Source: Limobrevibacterium gyesilva
Lineage (GTDB): Bacteria > Pseudomonadota > Alphaproteobacteria > Acetobacterales > Acetobacteraceae
Direction of reading: 5' to 3'
Length of the DNA: 64,000 nucleotides
NCBI RefSeq assembly: GCF_025989185.1
Contig: NZ_JAPDNT010000005.1
Coordinates: 1 to 64,000 of the forward strand
Part shown: positions 9,844-18,327 of the stretch, one piece after another
Position numbering within the stretch: position 1 is the first letter of the stretch
Layout: each line of letters begins with the position of its first letter
Made by a program: the position numbers and the translations under genes
Notes under the pieces: model-generated
Databases searched by the model: none
The model's input: the letters and a program-made list of their open reading frames with translations, nothing else
What the model was told of the DNA's origin: nothing

Positions 9844-11385
9844 ATGCAGTTGAGGCGCGATCTGTTGAAAGCCATGGCCATGACGCCAATTTTCGGCGCG
9901 GGCCTCGCTCAGGCGCAGCCGTCCGCGGCGGACAAGCCGCAATACGGTGGTACGCTCACCGTGGCCTTGCAGAATGACGCGAAGTCGCTCGATCCCACGT
10001 TCCAGATCAATTTCTCGGAGCGGCAACCGCTTTACCTGATCTTCAATACGCTCGTCGGCCTCGCCCCGGACTTCACCATCCTGCCGGAGCTGGCGGAACG
10101 CTGGGAGACGAGCGGAGACGGGCGGCGGCTCGTCCTTCACCTGCGCGGCGGGGTGAAATTCCAGGACGGAACGCCCTTCAACGCCGGTGCGGCCAAGTGG
10201 AATCTCGACCGGCGCATGGATGCGAAGGTCAATTCGCCATCGCGGCTGCCGCTGCTCGAGCTCATCTCCTCGATCGAAGCGCCGGACGACAATACTCTTG
10301 TCCTCAATCTGAAGGGGCCGGCGCCGAGCCTGCTCGGCATGCTTGCCCAGCGCGAGGGCTTCATGATCTCGCCGCAGTCGGCCGAGAAATACGGTGACGC
10401 CGTCGGCCAGAATCCGGTGGGAACGGGTCCCTTCGTGTTCAAGGAATGGAGCCCCGGCGCCCGCATCGTGGTCGAGAAGAATCCGAATTACTGGGAGGGC
10501 GGCAAGCCCTATCTCGATCGGATCGTCTTCGTCCTCACGTCCAACTCGGCCGTCGGCATTCCCCGCCTGATTACACGGGAGCTGGATTTCGTGGGCGCGC
10601 TGTCGCCGCTCGACATCCGGCCGCTCGAGAAGCAGAGCGGCATCAAGCTGGCGCAGAGTCCGGGAAGCCGCTGGCTGGCCCTGCAGATGCGCGTCGACCG
10701 CCCGCCCTTCGACAACCTGAAGCTGCGTCAGGCCATGGCCCACGCCATCGACCGCCAGCGTCTGATCAACATCGTCATGGATGGAAAAGCGACGATCGCC
10801 GACGGCTTCACGCCGCCGGGTCTTTGGTGGTTCGATCCGGCGCTGCGGTCTTATCCTTACGACCCCGCGAAGGCGAAGGCCTTGCTTGCGGAGATTGGGC
10901 CCATGCCGGGCCTCGAACTGGCGCTCTCCACCCAGCCCGTGGCACTGTACCAGCAGATCAGCCAGCTCGCGCAGGAGCAGTTGAAGGCCATCGGCCTCAC
11001 CGTCAAGTTGCAGCCGGTGTCGGTGAGCGACTGGTATCCGCAGCTGATCCAGGGAGCGATCAACTTCCTGCCGATCCGCTGGACGCAGCGTCCCGACCCG
11101 GATGGGCTGTTCACCTATCTGTTCCACGGCAAATCCGCGGCCAACACCAGTCGCTACGTCAATCCCGAGGTGGACAGCCTTCTCGACAAGGCGCGCGGCC
11201 TTAGCGACCAGTCCGAGCGGGCGAGGCTGTACCGCGAGGCGCAGGCGCTGATGACGCATGATCTTCCCTACATTCCGTTGTTTTTCTCGATCGAGTTTGC
11301 CGCGATGCGCGACAATGTCCGGAATTTCACCTGGGTTGCGGACGAGATCCCGCGCTTCCGGGAGGTTTGGAAGGCGGCCCAGTAG
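9844..11385 (+). CDS. Dipeptide/oligopeptide-type ABC transporter substrate-binding protein (2)
   Basis: This 513-residue SBP_bac_5 protein has a twin-arginine-poor Sec-like signal (RRDLLKAMAMTPIFGAGLAQ) and a mature start (DKPQYGGTLTVALQNDAKSL) nearly identical in pattern to the first binding protein at 3453. Both share FSERQPLYLI, LAERWE, NPVGTGPFVFKEW and the C-terminal ADEIPRFRE. Two such proteins with one permease pair suggest either two substrates or a duplication during cluster growth. The ATG at 9844 follows a GGAGACG binding site. A hairpin region follows the stop. Confidence 0.92.
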   Translation: MQLRRDLLKAMAMTPIFGAGLAQAQPSAADKPQYGGTLTVALQNDAKSLDPTFQINFSERQPLYLIFNTLVGLAPDFTILPELAERWETSGDGRRLVLHLRGGVKFQDGTPFNAGAAKWNLDRRMDAKVNSPSRLPLLELISSIEAPDDNTLVLNLKGPAPSLLGMLAQREGFMISPQSAEKYGDAVGQNPVGTGPFVFKEWSPGARIVVEKNPNYWEGGKPYLDRIVFVLTSNSAVGIPRLITRELDFVGALSPLDIRPLEKQSGIKLAQSPGSRWLALQMRVDRPPFDNLKLRQAMAHAIDRQRLINIVMDGKATIADGFTPPGLWWFDPALRSYPYDPAKAKALLAEIGPMPGLELALSTQPVALYQQISQLAQEQLKAIGLTVKLQPVSVSDWYPQLIQGAINFLPIRWTQRPDPDGLFTYLFHGKSAANTSRYVNPEVDSLLDKARGLSDQSERARLYREAQALMTHDLPYIPLFFSIEFAAMRDNVRNFTWVADEIPRFREVWKAAQ

Positions 11386-11390
11386 AACGC

Positions 11391-11420
11391 GAAGGACCGG
11401 GTGGTCCGCGTCCTTTCGGG
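11391..11420 (+). terminator. Hairpin after the second binding-protein gene
   Basis: CGAAGGAC and GTCCTTTCG form a stem with one bulged base around a smaller GGACC/GGTCC hairpin, directly downstream of the stop at 11385. No U-run follows, so termination is plausible but not certain. Confidence 0.45.
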
Positions 11421-11599
11421 CACGCACTCACTTCTTGCGTGGCGCGGCCCCCGGCGTATAGGAAGGCGCGGCTGGCTGGAAGGTCCGGCTGGCTCGGACG
11501 GGCATTGCCGCAATGACGCGGCCGGCTTCACGAAGCGGAGACCGGCCGCCTGGCATTCGGGTTGGAGCGGCCGAGGCGGGCTCCGGGAGACCAAATACG

Positions 11600-12301
11600 A
11601 TGAGTGTCGAATCCGTTCTCTGGGTCGAGCGGCAGGCGGAGCCACTGCGGGAGAAGACCCTCAAAGCCCTGCGGGAAGCGATTCTGTCGGATCATCTCAA
11701 GCCCGGCCAGCGGCTCGTCGAGCGGGACCTGTGCGAACAGACCGGGGTCAGCCGCAGCAGTATCCGCGAAGCCCTCCGCTACCTTGAATCCGAAGGCCTC
11801 GTGGAGAGCCACGGCCCGAAGGGCATGTTCGTCTCCGTGCTCACGCGCCAGCAGGCAATGGAGATCTATGAGGTGCGCGCCGCCCTCGAGGGCGAAGCCG
11901 CGCGGCACTTCGCGGAACGTGCCAGCGAAGCCGCCGTCGCGGAACTCCGGGAAGCGTTCTCCCGCGTCGAGCGGGTGGCATTGAACGATCCCGAGGCCTA
12001 CGGGCGCGAGATCGACCAGTTCTTCGAGGTCCTGTTCACCGGTGCCGGCAATGCCACCGCCCATGCGCTGATGCGCTCGCTGAGGGCGCGCATCAACTTC
12101 ATGCGCAACACGACCATCCGCATCGCGCCGAAGACCCGCGTGAAGGGATCGATGGCCCAGATGAAGCGCATCATCGACGCCATGGAGCGGCGCGATGGTG
12201 AGGCGGCCGCCGCCGCCTGCCGAGGCTATGTCGCGCGGTCGGCGGAATTCGCCGAGCAGCACTTCAGCAAAATGGCCAAGGACGCGCCCCAGGGCGCGTG
12301 A
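11600..12301 (+). CDS. GntR-family transcriptional regulator with FCD domain
   Basis: The 233-residue protein has an N-terminal winged helix (about residues 15-80; REAILSDHLKPGQRLVERDL, then TGVSRSSIREALRYLESEGL) and a C-terminal all-helical FCD domain (about residues 90-215), typical of FadR-subfamily regulators that sense organic acids through a metal site. The start is the ATG at 11600; the frame is open upstream without a better start. It sits in the middle of the importer and enzyme cluster. FadR-type proteins commonly bind TNGTATACNA-like or related palindromes, and four GTATAC-centred sites occur in front of cluster promoters, so it is the likely controller of the whole cluster. Confidence 0.92.
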   Translation: MSVESVLWVERQAEPLREKTLKALREAILSDHLKPGQRLVERDLCEQTGVSRSSIREALRYLESEGLVESHGPKGMFVSVLTRQQAMEIYEVRAALEGEAARHFAERASEAAVAELREAFSRVERVALNDPEAYGREIDQFFEVLFTGAGNATAHALMRSLRARINFMRNTTIRIAPKTRVKGSMAQMKRIIDAMERRDGEAAAAACRGYVARSAEFAEQHFSKMAKDAPQGA

Positions 12302-12316
12302 AGCGCCCCTGGGGCG
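12285..12316. terminator. Bidirectional hairpin between convergent genes
   Basis: CGCCCCAGGGCGC (12285-12297) pairs with GCGCCCCTGGGGCG (12303-12316) with one bulge. It spans the stop of the GntR gene and lies 13 bp before the stop of the convergent AA_synth gene, so it could serve both strands. Confidence 0.6.
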
Positions 12317-12328
12317 GCCAGAAAGGCG

Positions 12329-12934
12329 TCAGGCGGCGGCTTTGCCGGTCTGATCGACGCCCATCTCCTTCATGTCCTCGTAGCGGTCGCCGATGCGATG
12401 GTGCGGCCGTCCGCTCGTGGACGCACCGAGGGCCACGACGATCTCGTCGGCACCCGGCGCGTCGGCGATGGCGAAGGTGGTCGTGAGGAAATGCGAGCGG
12501 GTGCCTTCGGCAGTGATGTGCTTCAGCGGGATGTCGATCGAGCAGCCCGGCCCGGCGCGCTTGTTCGTGAAGGAGAGATAGGACGTGCCTTCCACCGCCT
12601 GGCGCAGCTGGTTGCCGAAACGCAGCGTATGGATGAGGGCAGACGCATGCTCGATCTCGCCGGACGTCCCGACCACGGCCGCCTTGCCATAGGCCTCGAC
12701 CTTGTCGGCGCCGCCAATGATCTCCAGGAGGCGGGGCACCAGGAATTCGCCTAGCCGCGGTGCGATCGCGTCGATCTCGGGTTTCAGGTTTTCGACAAAG
12801 CCCCGGCCCACCCAGGGGTTCTTGAGGACCGCCGCGACGGCGACCACCCGATAGGGCTTGGCCACCTTGCGCCCGCCCTCGATCAGAATGTCTTCGGCAT
12901 GGGCCGTGATTTTCCGCAGCAGCTCTTCCATCAT
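12329..12934 (-). CDS. AA_synth (amino acid synthesis) family protein
   Basis: This 201-residue protein matches the PF06684 family by eye. The pattern KPYRVVAVAAVLKNPW, the central GKAAVVGTSGEIEHASALIH and the C-terminal ADEIVVALGASTSGRPHHRIGD are family hallmarks. The family name comes from early genetic observations; the biochemical role is poorly defined and members are often found with amide or pyrimidine-like catabolic genes. It is soluble and probably cytosolic. It is transcribed leftwards, convergent with the regulator and in the same direction as the preceding hydrolase gene at 13002, from which 67 bp separate it, so the two are probably one unit starting at operator copy C. Confidence 0.85.
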   Translation of the reverse strand: MMEELLRKITAHAEDILIEGGRKVAKPYRVVAVAAVLKNPWVGRGFVENLKPEIDAIAPRLGEFLVPRLLEIIGGADKVEAYGKAAVVGTSGEIEHASALIHTLRFGNQLRQAVEGTSYLSFTNKRAGPGCSIDIPLKHITAEGTRSHFLTTTFAIADAPGADEIVVALGASTSGRPHHRIGDRYEDMKEMGVDQTGKAAA

Positions 12935-13001
12935 CCGCTTTCCGTCTCGATTGTTGGTGTTCTTCGCCCCGGTGGAGTCATCCGGTGGTGGGTGCCTGTC
13001 G

Positions 13002-13805
13002 TCAGGCGCGAGGTTCCGAAAGGAACTCCATGAGCAGCTCGCCGATCCGCCCAGGGGCTTCGATGAGGACGCTGTGCCTCAGCTCCGGCAGGATGACGAG
13101 TCGGGAATCGGCGATGCGCTCATGCAGCAGGCGCGCCATGCGCGGACTGGAGCCGATGTCGTTCTCGCCCGTCACGACCAGCGTCGGCGCCACGATCGCA
13201 TCGAAGTCGAGGCCTTCGTCCGCCTCGGCAAAGACGCGGTAGGCGGCGGCGTAGGACGGGTGGTCGTTGGCCTGGAGCTGCGCGAGCCGTTGGCGGATGC
13301 GGTCGGGATTGGCCGCCTTGAAGGCGGGGGTGAACCACCGGTCCTCGGCCGCGCCGACGACCGCGGCGATGCCGTCGCGGCTTACGATATCGGCGCGCTG
13401 CAGCACGCGGGCGCGCTCCTCGGGCGTGCGGGCGGCAACGGTGCTGATGAGGGCGAGGCGCCGCACGCGATCAGGGAAACGCTGGGCGAAGTGCTGGGCG
13501 ATGAGCCCGCCGAGGGAAAAGCCGACGAGATCGATTTTCGCGACGCCGGCTTCGGCGAGGAGTCCGTCGAGATCGCCGACGAAGTCGTCGATATGGCACG
13601 TCGTCATGTGGCCGGACCGGCCATGGCCTCGCAGATCGGCGCGGACCACGGTGAAGTGCTTTGCAAGGGCCGCAGCGACCTCGTCCCAGCTCTCCAGATC
13701 GGCGCCAACGCCGTGCACGAGCACCACGACCGGGCCGCTGCCCTCGGTGCGGTAGCGGAGGGAGAGGCCGTCGCTGGCCGAAAAAATCCGATCGCGTGTT
13801 TGCAC
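13002..13805 (-). CDS. Alpha/beta-fold hydrolase, enol-lactonase-like
   Basis: This 267-residue enzyme has VVLVHGVGADLESW (oxyanion loop), the nucleophile elbow GFSLGG (Ser near residue 96), VTGENDIGS (acid) and LRHSVLIEAP (His), all of which fit the 3-oxoadipate enol-lactonase/hydrolase group. It probably opens a lactone or ester in the cytosol. The start is a GTG at 13805 with AGAGGTGG seven bases upstream. Operator copy C lies immediately before it and before the divergent aldo/keto reductase, which suggests both are controlled by the GntR protein. Confidence 0.9.
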   Translation of the reverse strand: MQTRDRIFSASDGLSLRYRTEGSGPVVVLVHGVGADLESWDEVAAALAKHFTVVRADLRGHGRSGHMTTCHIDDFVGDLDGLLAEAGVAKIDLVGFSLGGLIAQHFAQRFPDRVRRLALISTVAARTPEERARVLQRADIVSRDGIAAVVGAAEDRWFTPAFKAANPDRIRQRLAQLQANDHPSYAAAYRVFAEADEGLDFDAIVAPTLVVTGENDIGSSPRMARLLHERIADSRLVILPELRHSVLIEAPGRIGELLMEFLSEPRA

Positions 13806-13820
13806 TGGCCACCTCTTTCT

Positions 13821-13839
13821 GTCTGATGGTATACAGAAC
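13821..13839. promoter_or_regulatory. GTATAC-type operator copy C in a divergent promoter
   Basis: Read on the minus strand the site is TGTATACCATCAGAC, which fits the shared consensus TGTATACCRTNNGACA. It lies in the 65-bp space between the divergent hydrolase (start 13805) and aldo/keto reductase (start 13871), so one bound dimer could control both directions. Confidence 0.6.
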
Positions 13840-13870
13840 TGAAAGAGCCGCGCAAGGAGCCTCTCTGTCC

Positions 13871-14851
13871 ATGGACTACGTTCGTTTCGGCCGCGCGAAT
13901 CTGCGCATTTCGCGTCTCGGCCTCGGTGCCATGGGCTTCGGCGACCCGAAATGGCGGGCCTGGGTGCTGCCGGAGGATGATGCCCGGCCGATCATCCGCC
14001 GGGCGGTCGAAGCGGGCATCTCCTTCGTCGACACCTGCGACTTCTACTCAGGCGGCGCGAGCGAGGCCGTTCTTGGCAAGGTGTTGTGGGAGTTCGCGCG
14101 CCGCGACGAGATCGTCCTTGCCACGAAGGCCGGCAATCCCATGGGCAAGCACGCTAATGCCCGGGGATTTTCACGCAAGCATTTGTTCGCCGCCCTCGAT
14201 GCCTCGCTGCAGCGGCTGAAGACCGATTACGTCGACCTGTTCCAGACCCATGTCTGGGATGCTGCGACGGATCTCGACGAACTCGTGGGGGCCTTCGGCG
14301 ACATCGTCCGTTCGGGCAAGGCGCTTTACGTCGGAGCCACCACCATGCCCACCTGGAGCTTCGTGCGCTCCATCGCCCTGGCCGAGCGTTTCGGCCGCGC
14401 CGGCTTCCAGTCCATGCAGTGCGAATACAATCTCTGCCATCGCGAGGCGGAACGCGAGCTCCTGCCGTTCTGCCGGGACCAGGGCATTGCCGTCATCCCC
14501 TTCAGCCCCATGGCGCGGGGTTTCCTGTGCGCCGATCGCCGTCTGCCGGACACCGGGACCGCGCGCCATCGCAGCGACGACTACACGCTGAAGTATTATC
14601 ATCGGCCCGGCGATTTCGCTGTGCTGGAAGAGGTTGCCGCCGTGGCGCGGGATCACGGCGTGTCGCCGGCGCAGATCGCCCTGGCCTGGACGCTGCATCA
14701 ACCGGGGGTGACGGCACCCATCCTCGGCCCCACGTCGGTCGGGCATATCGACGATGCCATCGCCGCCATGGCACTGCGTCTCGGCACCGACGAGCTCGCC
14801 CACCTCGAGCGCGCCTATCAGCCCCGGCCACCGCGCGGCGGCGGTCATTGA
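13871..14851 (+). CDS. Aldo/keto reductase
   Basis: This 326-residue NADP-dependent oxidoreductase of the TIM-barrel AKR superfamily shows the full catalytic tetrad Asp54, Tyr59 (VDTCDFYSGG), Lys86 (LATKAG) and His127 (LFQTHVWD). The C-terminal ILGPTSVGHIDDAIAA is the usual cofactor phosphate-binding region. It resembles the YajO/Gfo-like aryl-alcohol dehydrogenase-type group. It reduces aldehydes or ketones, or oxidises alcohols, and probably works with the following aldehyde dehydrogenase on the imported compound. Start at ATG 13871; longer open frame upstream would run through the operator. Confidence 0.92.
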   Translation: MDYVRFGRANLRISRLGLGAMGFGDPKWRAWVLPEDDARPIIRRAVEAGISFVDTCDFYSGGASEAVLGKVLWEFARRDEIVLATKAGNPMGKHANARGFSRKHLFAALDASLQRLKTDYVDLFQTHVWDAATDLDELVGAFGDIVRSGKALYVGATTMPTWSFVRSIALAERFGRAGFQSMQCEYNLCHREAERELLPFCRDQGIAVIPFSPMARGFLCADRRLPDTGTARHRSDDYTLKYYHRPGDFAVLEEVAAVARDHGVSPAQIALAWTLHQPGVTAPILGPTSVGHIDDAIAAMALRLGTDELAHLERAYQPRPPRGGGH

Positions 14852-14924
14852 GATCTGCCGTCCGGCACATCTCGCGTTCCCCGACCACATTTTGCGGATA
14901 GCCGCGGCTTGCTGAGCAGCGGGT

Positions 14925-14943
14925 ATCTGTATACCGTATGACA
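14925..14943 (+). promoter_or_regulatory. GTATAC-type operator copy D
   Basis: ATCTGTATACCGTATGACA, 53 bp upstream of the aldehyde dehydrogenase start, shares GTATACCGTNNGACA with copy B. It probably controls the run of genes from the dehydrogenase through the DppF-like ATPase. Confidence 0.6.
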
Positions 14944-14995
14944 AACTGGGGCCCAGTCCCGCCCAAGCCTGCCATGTGCAGCGCCAGGAGTTGCC

Positions 14996-16474
14996 ATGGT
15001 TCGATCGTTCGAGATGTATGTTGACGGCGCCTTCAGCGGGGCCGAGCAGGATAGGCGCTTTCTGTCGGTCAACCCGGCGACCGGCGAGCCCTGGGCCTCT
15101 ATCCCCGATGCCAGCGCCGCGGATGTCGATCGCGCGATCCAGGCCGCGCACCGGGCATTCCGTCAGGGACCGTGGCCGAAGCTCGGCGCGAGCGAGCGGG
15201 GCGAGCTGTTGCGCAAGCTGGCCGACCGCCTCGCGCGTGACGGTGATTCGCTCGGCCGCATCGAGACGACGGATACCGGCAAGCTGCTGAAGGAGACGAC
15301 GTGGCAGGCCGCCAACACGGCGCGGATCTACAGCTATTATGCGGGGCTGGCCGACAAGCTCGAAGGCCGCATCCCGCCCGCGACTGGCAACAAGCTCCTG
15401 AACCTCGTCTTCCATGAGCCGGTCGGCGTGGTCGCCGCGATCATTCCGTGGAACTCCCAGCTGCAGCTTGCTTCCTACAAGATCGCGCCGGCGCTTGCGG
15501 CCGGCAACACCATCGTCGTCAAGGCTTCGGAGGATGCCTCCGCGCCGCTTCTGGCGTTCGCGCGCGTCATGGCGGAGGTCGGCTTTCCGCCGGGCGTGTT
15601 CAACGTCATCAGCGGCCAGGCCGATCCGTGCGGCATCGCGCTCACGCGCCATCCCCTGGTGCGGCGCATCGCCTTCACGGGTGGCCTCGAGACCGCCCGC
15701 CGCATCATCCCGAACACGGCGCACAACATCGCCCGCCTGTCGCTCGAGCTTGGCGGCAAGTCTCCGGTCATCGTCTTCGAGGACGCCGACCTCGACAGTG
15801 TCGTCAACGGCGCGATGGCTGGCATCTTCGGCGCGAGCGGACAGAGCTGCGCCGCGGGATCGCGGCTCATGCTCCAGGACAATATCTACGACGAGGTCAC
15901 GGCCCGGCTGGTGGCGCGCACCAAGGCGATCCGTATCGGCGATCCGCTCGATCCGGCGACCGACATGGGGCCGCTGGCCACGGACAAGCAGCGGCAGCGC
16001 ATCGAGCAGCTGCTGGCGCAATCGCTGACGCAGGGCGCAAAGTTGCTGTGCGGCGGCGAACGCCCTGCCGACCGGGAGAACGGCTTCTACTACACGCCCA
16101 CCATCGTCGCCTGTGACAGCCAGGACTATCCGATCGTGCGCGAGGAACTGTTCGGGCCGGTGCTCAGCGTCCTTCGCTTCAAGGACGAAAACGAGGCGAT
16201 CGCCCTCGCCGATGACTCGCAATATGCCTTTGCGGGCGGCGTGTTCACGCGCGATTTTCCAAAGGCGTTGCGCGTCTGTCGAGCCATCCAGGCGGGACGG
16301 ATCTGGGTCAACACCTACCGCGCCACGGCAGCAAACGTGCCCTTCGGCGGCTTCCGCTCCAGCGGCTATGGTCGCGAAGGTGGCATCGAGGCGCTGCACG
16401 ACTATACGGAGACCAAGGCCGTCATGATCAACGCAACGGGCGAGCCCGTGGCTGACCCCTTCGTCATGCACTGA
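14996..16474 (+). CDS. NAD(P)-dependent aldehyde dehydrogenase
   Basis: This 492-residue enzyme has the family motifs PWNSQLQLASYKIAPALAAG, ELGGKSP with the general-base Glu251, and GASGQSCAAGSR with the catalytic Cys285, spaced 34 residues apart as is normal. It oxidises an aldehyde to the carboxylate. The precise substrate cannot be read from the sequence. The gene follows operator copy D and is 9 bp from the DppC-like permease gene, so the oxidation step is co-expressed with the second transporter block. The ATG at 14996 is preceded by a CAGGAG binding site. Confidence 0.95.
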   Translation: MVRSFEMYVDGAFSGAEQDRRFLSVNPATGEPWASIPDASAADVDRAIQAAHRAFRQGPWPKLGASERGELLRKLADRLARDGDSLGRIETTDTGKLLKETTWQAANTARIYSYYAGLADKLEGRIPPATGNKLLNLVFHEPVGVVAAIIPWNSQLQLASYKIAPALAAGNTIVVKASEDASAPLLAFARVMAEVGFPPGVFNVISGQADPCGIALTRHPLVRRIAFTGGLETARRIIPNTAHNIARLSLELGGKSPVIVFEDADLDSVVNGAMAGIFGASGQSCAAGSRLMLQDNIYDEVTARLVARTKAIRIGDPLDPATDMGPLATDKQRQRIEQLLAQSLTQGAKLLCGGERPADRENGFYYTPTIVACDSQDYPIVREELFGPVLSVLRFKDENEAIALADDSQYAFAGGVFTRDFPKALRVCRAIQAGRIWVNTYRATAANVPFGGFRSSGYGREGGIEALHDYTETKAVMINATGEPVADPFVMH

Positions 16475-16483
16475 CGGCGGCTG

Positions 16484-17311
16484 TTGCATGATCCTTCCCG
16501 CAAGCGCGTGCGTGACACAACTATGCTGAGCCTCTTCACCAAGCCGCGCGGGGTCGCCGGCCTTGCCATCGTGCTGGCGGTCGGTCTGATCGTCACCTTC
16601 GCTCCGCTCCTCGCACCCTTCGATCCGACCCAGAGCAGCGTGTTCTTCCTGGCACCGCCCGATGCAGAGCGCTGGATGGGTACCGACGACCTGGGCCGCG
16701 ACACTTTTTCCCGCTTGCTCTACGGCGGCCGCTCCTCGCTCATCGTCGGCATGGGGGCCGCCGTGATCGCGACGCTCGTGGGCGTTCCCATCGGCCTCGC
16801 CGCTGGTTACCTGGGCGGGAAGTTCGACGTCGTGGCGCGGCAGTTCATCGACCTGTTCATCGCCCTGCCGGGTCTTGTCCTCGCGCTGATCATCACAGCG
16901 GTGATGGGGCCGACTTTGTTCAACCTCGTCCTGGTCCTCGGCTTCGTGAGCTGGCCCAAGGTGGCGCGCCTCGCCCGCGGACAGGCGCTCGCGATCCGCG
17001 AATCCGTCTTCGTGGAAGCCTCGCGCGCGGTCGGCGCGGGACCGGCCTGGATCATCCACGCCCATATCTGGCCGAACGTCGTACGCATCATCGCCGCGCA
17101 GTTCGCCCTCACCGTCGCCTATTCGATCTTCACCTCCGCCAGCCTCAGCTTCCTCGGTCTCGGCGTGCCGCCGCCGACGCCCGATTGGGGCGCCATGGTG
17201 CGCACGGGCTTCGACTATCTCGCCCTCAACCCCAGCATGAGCATGGCCCCGAGCGGCGCGGTCGCGCTCACCGTGTTCGGCTTCTATCTCATCGGCACGA
17301 GCATCGAATGA
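16484..17311 (+). CDS. ABC transporter permease, DppC/OppC type
   Basis: The inner-membrane protein has an N-terminal helix (GLAIVLAVGLIVTFAPLLAP), the conserved GTDDLGRDTFSRLLYGGR motif before the permease domain, five or six membrane segments and the EAA loop (VEASRAVGAGPAWIIHAHIWPN). It completes the channel with the DppB-like protein at 8867. Length is 275 residues from 16484 or 262 from the in-frame ATG at 16523; neither has a strong binding site. The C-terminus ([10 protein letters not shown]) stops slightly earlier than in most relatives, where a GDGLRD segment follows. Its stop overlaps the next start by ATGA. Confidence 0.9.
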   Translation: MHDPSRKRVRDTTMLSLFTKPRGVAGLAIVLAVGLIVTFAPLLAPFDPTQSSVFFLAPPDAERWMGTDDLGRDTFSRLLYGGRSSLIVGMGAAVIATLVGVPIGLAAGYLGGKFDVVARQFIDLFIALPGLVLALIITAVMGPTLFNLVLVLGFVSWPKVARLARGQALAIRESVFVEASRAVGAGPAWIIHAHIWPNVVRIIAAQFALTVAYSIFTSASLSFLGLGVPPPTPDWGAMVRTGFDYLALNPSMSMAPSGAVALTVFGFYLIGTSIE

Positions 17312-18327
17312 CGGGCATCACCGAGGCAGCGCCGCTGCTCGTCGTTGACAACCTGGTCGTCAGTTTCGGTCGCGCCCCGCGCAGCGTCGTGGCCGCCCGC
17401 GGCGTCTCTTTCGAAATGCGCCGGCAGGAAGTGGTCGCGCTCGTCGGCGAATCCGGCTCGGGCAAGTCGACCACGGGCCTCGCCCTGCTCGGTCTCGTCG
17501 GCGACGGCGCCGCGTCGGTCGAGGGATCGATCCGGATCACGCGCAAGAATGGCATGACAGACGATGTGGCCGCCCTGCCGGAGCGGCGGTTGCGCCAGCT
17601 GCGCGGCAACGACGTCGCCATGATCTTCCAGGAGCCGATGTCGTCGCTCAACCCGATCTATACGATCGGCACACAGATCATCGAAGCCCTGACCGTGCAC
17701 CGCCGCATGTCCCAACGCGAGGCGAGGGGCGAGGCCCTCAGCCTGTTGACGCAGCTCGGCGTGGCAAGTCCAGAAAAATGCCTCGTCAGCTATCCCCATC
17801 AGCTCTCGGGCGGCATGCGTCAGCGGGTGATGATCGCCATGGCCCTCAGCGGCAGGCCCGCCCTGCTGATCGCGGACGAGCCCACGACGGCGCTCGACGT
17901 GACCATCCAGGCGCAGATCATCGACATCCTGAAGGCGCTGCAGCACGAAACCGGCATGGCGATCCTGTTCGTGACGCACGACCTCGGTCTCGTCAGCGAA
18001 CTCGCCGAGCGGGTGCTCGTGATGTATGCCGGCCAGATCGTGGAAGAGGGGCCGGTCGACCGGGTCTTCGCGCAGCCACGCATGCCCTATACGCAGGCCT
18101 TGATGCGGTCGCGCCCGCGCCTCGGCGGCAAGGGCACGAAGATCGAGGCCATCCCTGGCACGGTGCCAAATCTCGCCGCCTTGCCGCAGGGCTGCAGCTT
18201 TCATCCGCGCTGCCCGCATTTCCTGCCCGGCCGGTGCGACGCAACCGAGCCACCGCTGGAGGTGGCCGAGCCAGGGTGGAAAATCCGCTGTATCCGCTGG
18301 CGCGAACTCGAAGAGGGCGGCCTATGA
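17308..18327 (+). CDS. ABC transporter ATPase, DppD/OppD type
   Basis: The 339-residue ATPase has Walker [10 protein letters not shown], the Q-loop [10 protein letters not shown], signature [15 protein letters not shown], Walker [13 protein letters not shown] and the H-loop FVTHDLG. The C-terminal extension with the Cys-rich segment [16 protein letters not shown] is the oligopeptide-transporter domain, which in some relatives binds an Fe-S cluster. It powers the DppBC-like channel from the cytosolic face. It overlaps both neighbours by four bases. Confidence 0.95.
   Translation: MTGITEAAPLLVVDNLVVSFGRAPRSVVAARGVSFEMRRQEVVALVGESGSGKSTTGLALLGLVGDGAASVEGSIRITRKNGMTDDVAALPERRLRQLRGNDVAMIFQEPMSSLNPIYTIGTQIIEALTVHRRMSQREARGEALSLLTQLGVASPEKCLVSYPHQLSGGMRQRVMIAMALSGRPALLIADEPTTALDVTIQAQIIDILKALQHETGMAILFVTHDLGLVSELAERVLVMYAGQIVEEGPVDRVFAQPRMPYTQALMRSRPRLGGKGTKIEAIPGTVPNLAALPQGCSFHPRCPHFLPGRCDATEPPLEVAEPGWKIRCIRWRELEEGGL

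Noticed and set aside
14171-17065. A 964-codon open frame on the minus strand
   Set aside because: It lies antisense to the aldo/keto reductase, aldehyde dehydrogenase and DppC genes, whose protein motifs are unmistakable. Its composition (His, Arg, Asp-rich) is that of a high-GC antisense shadow.
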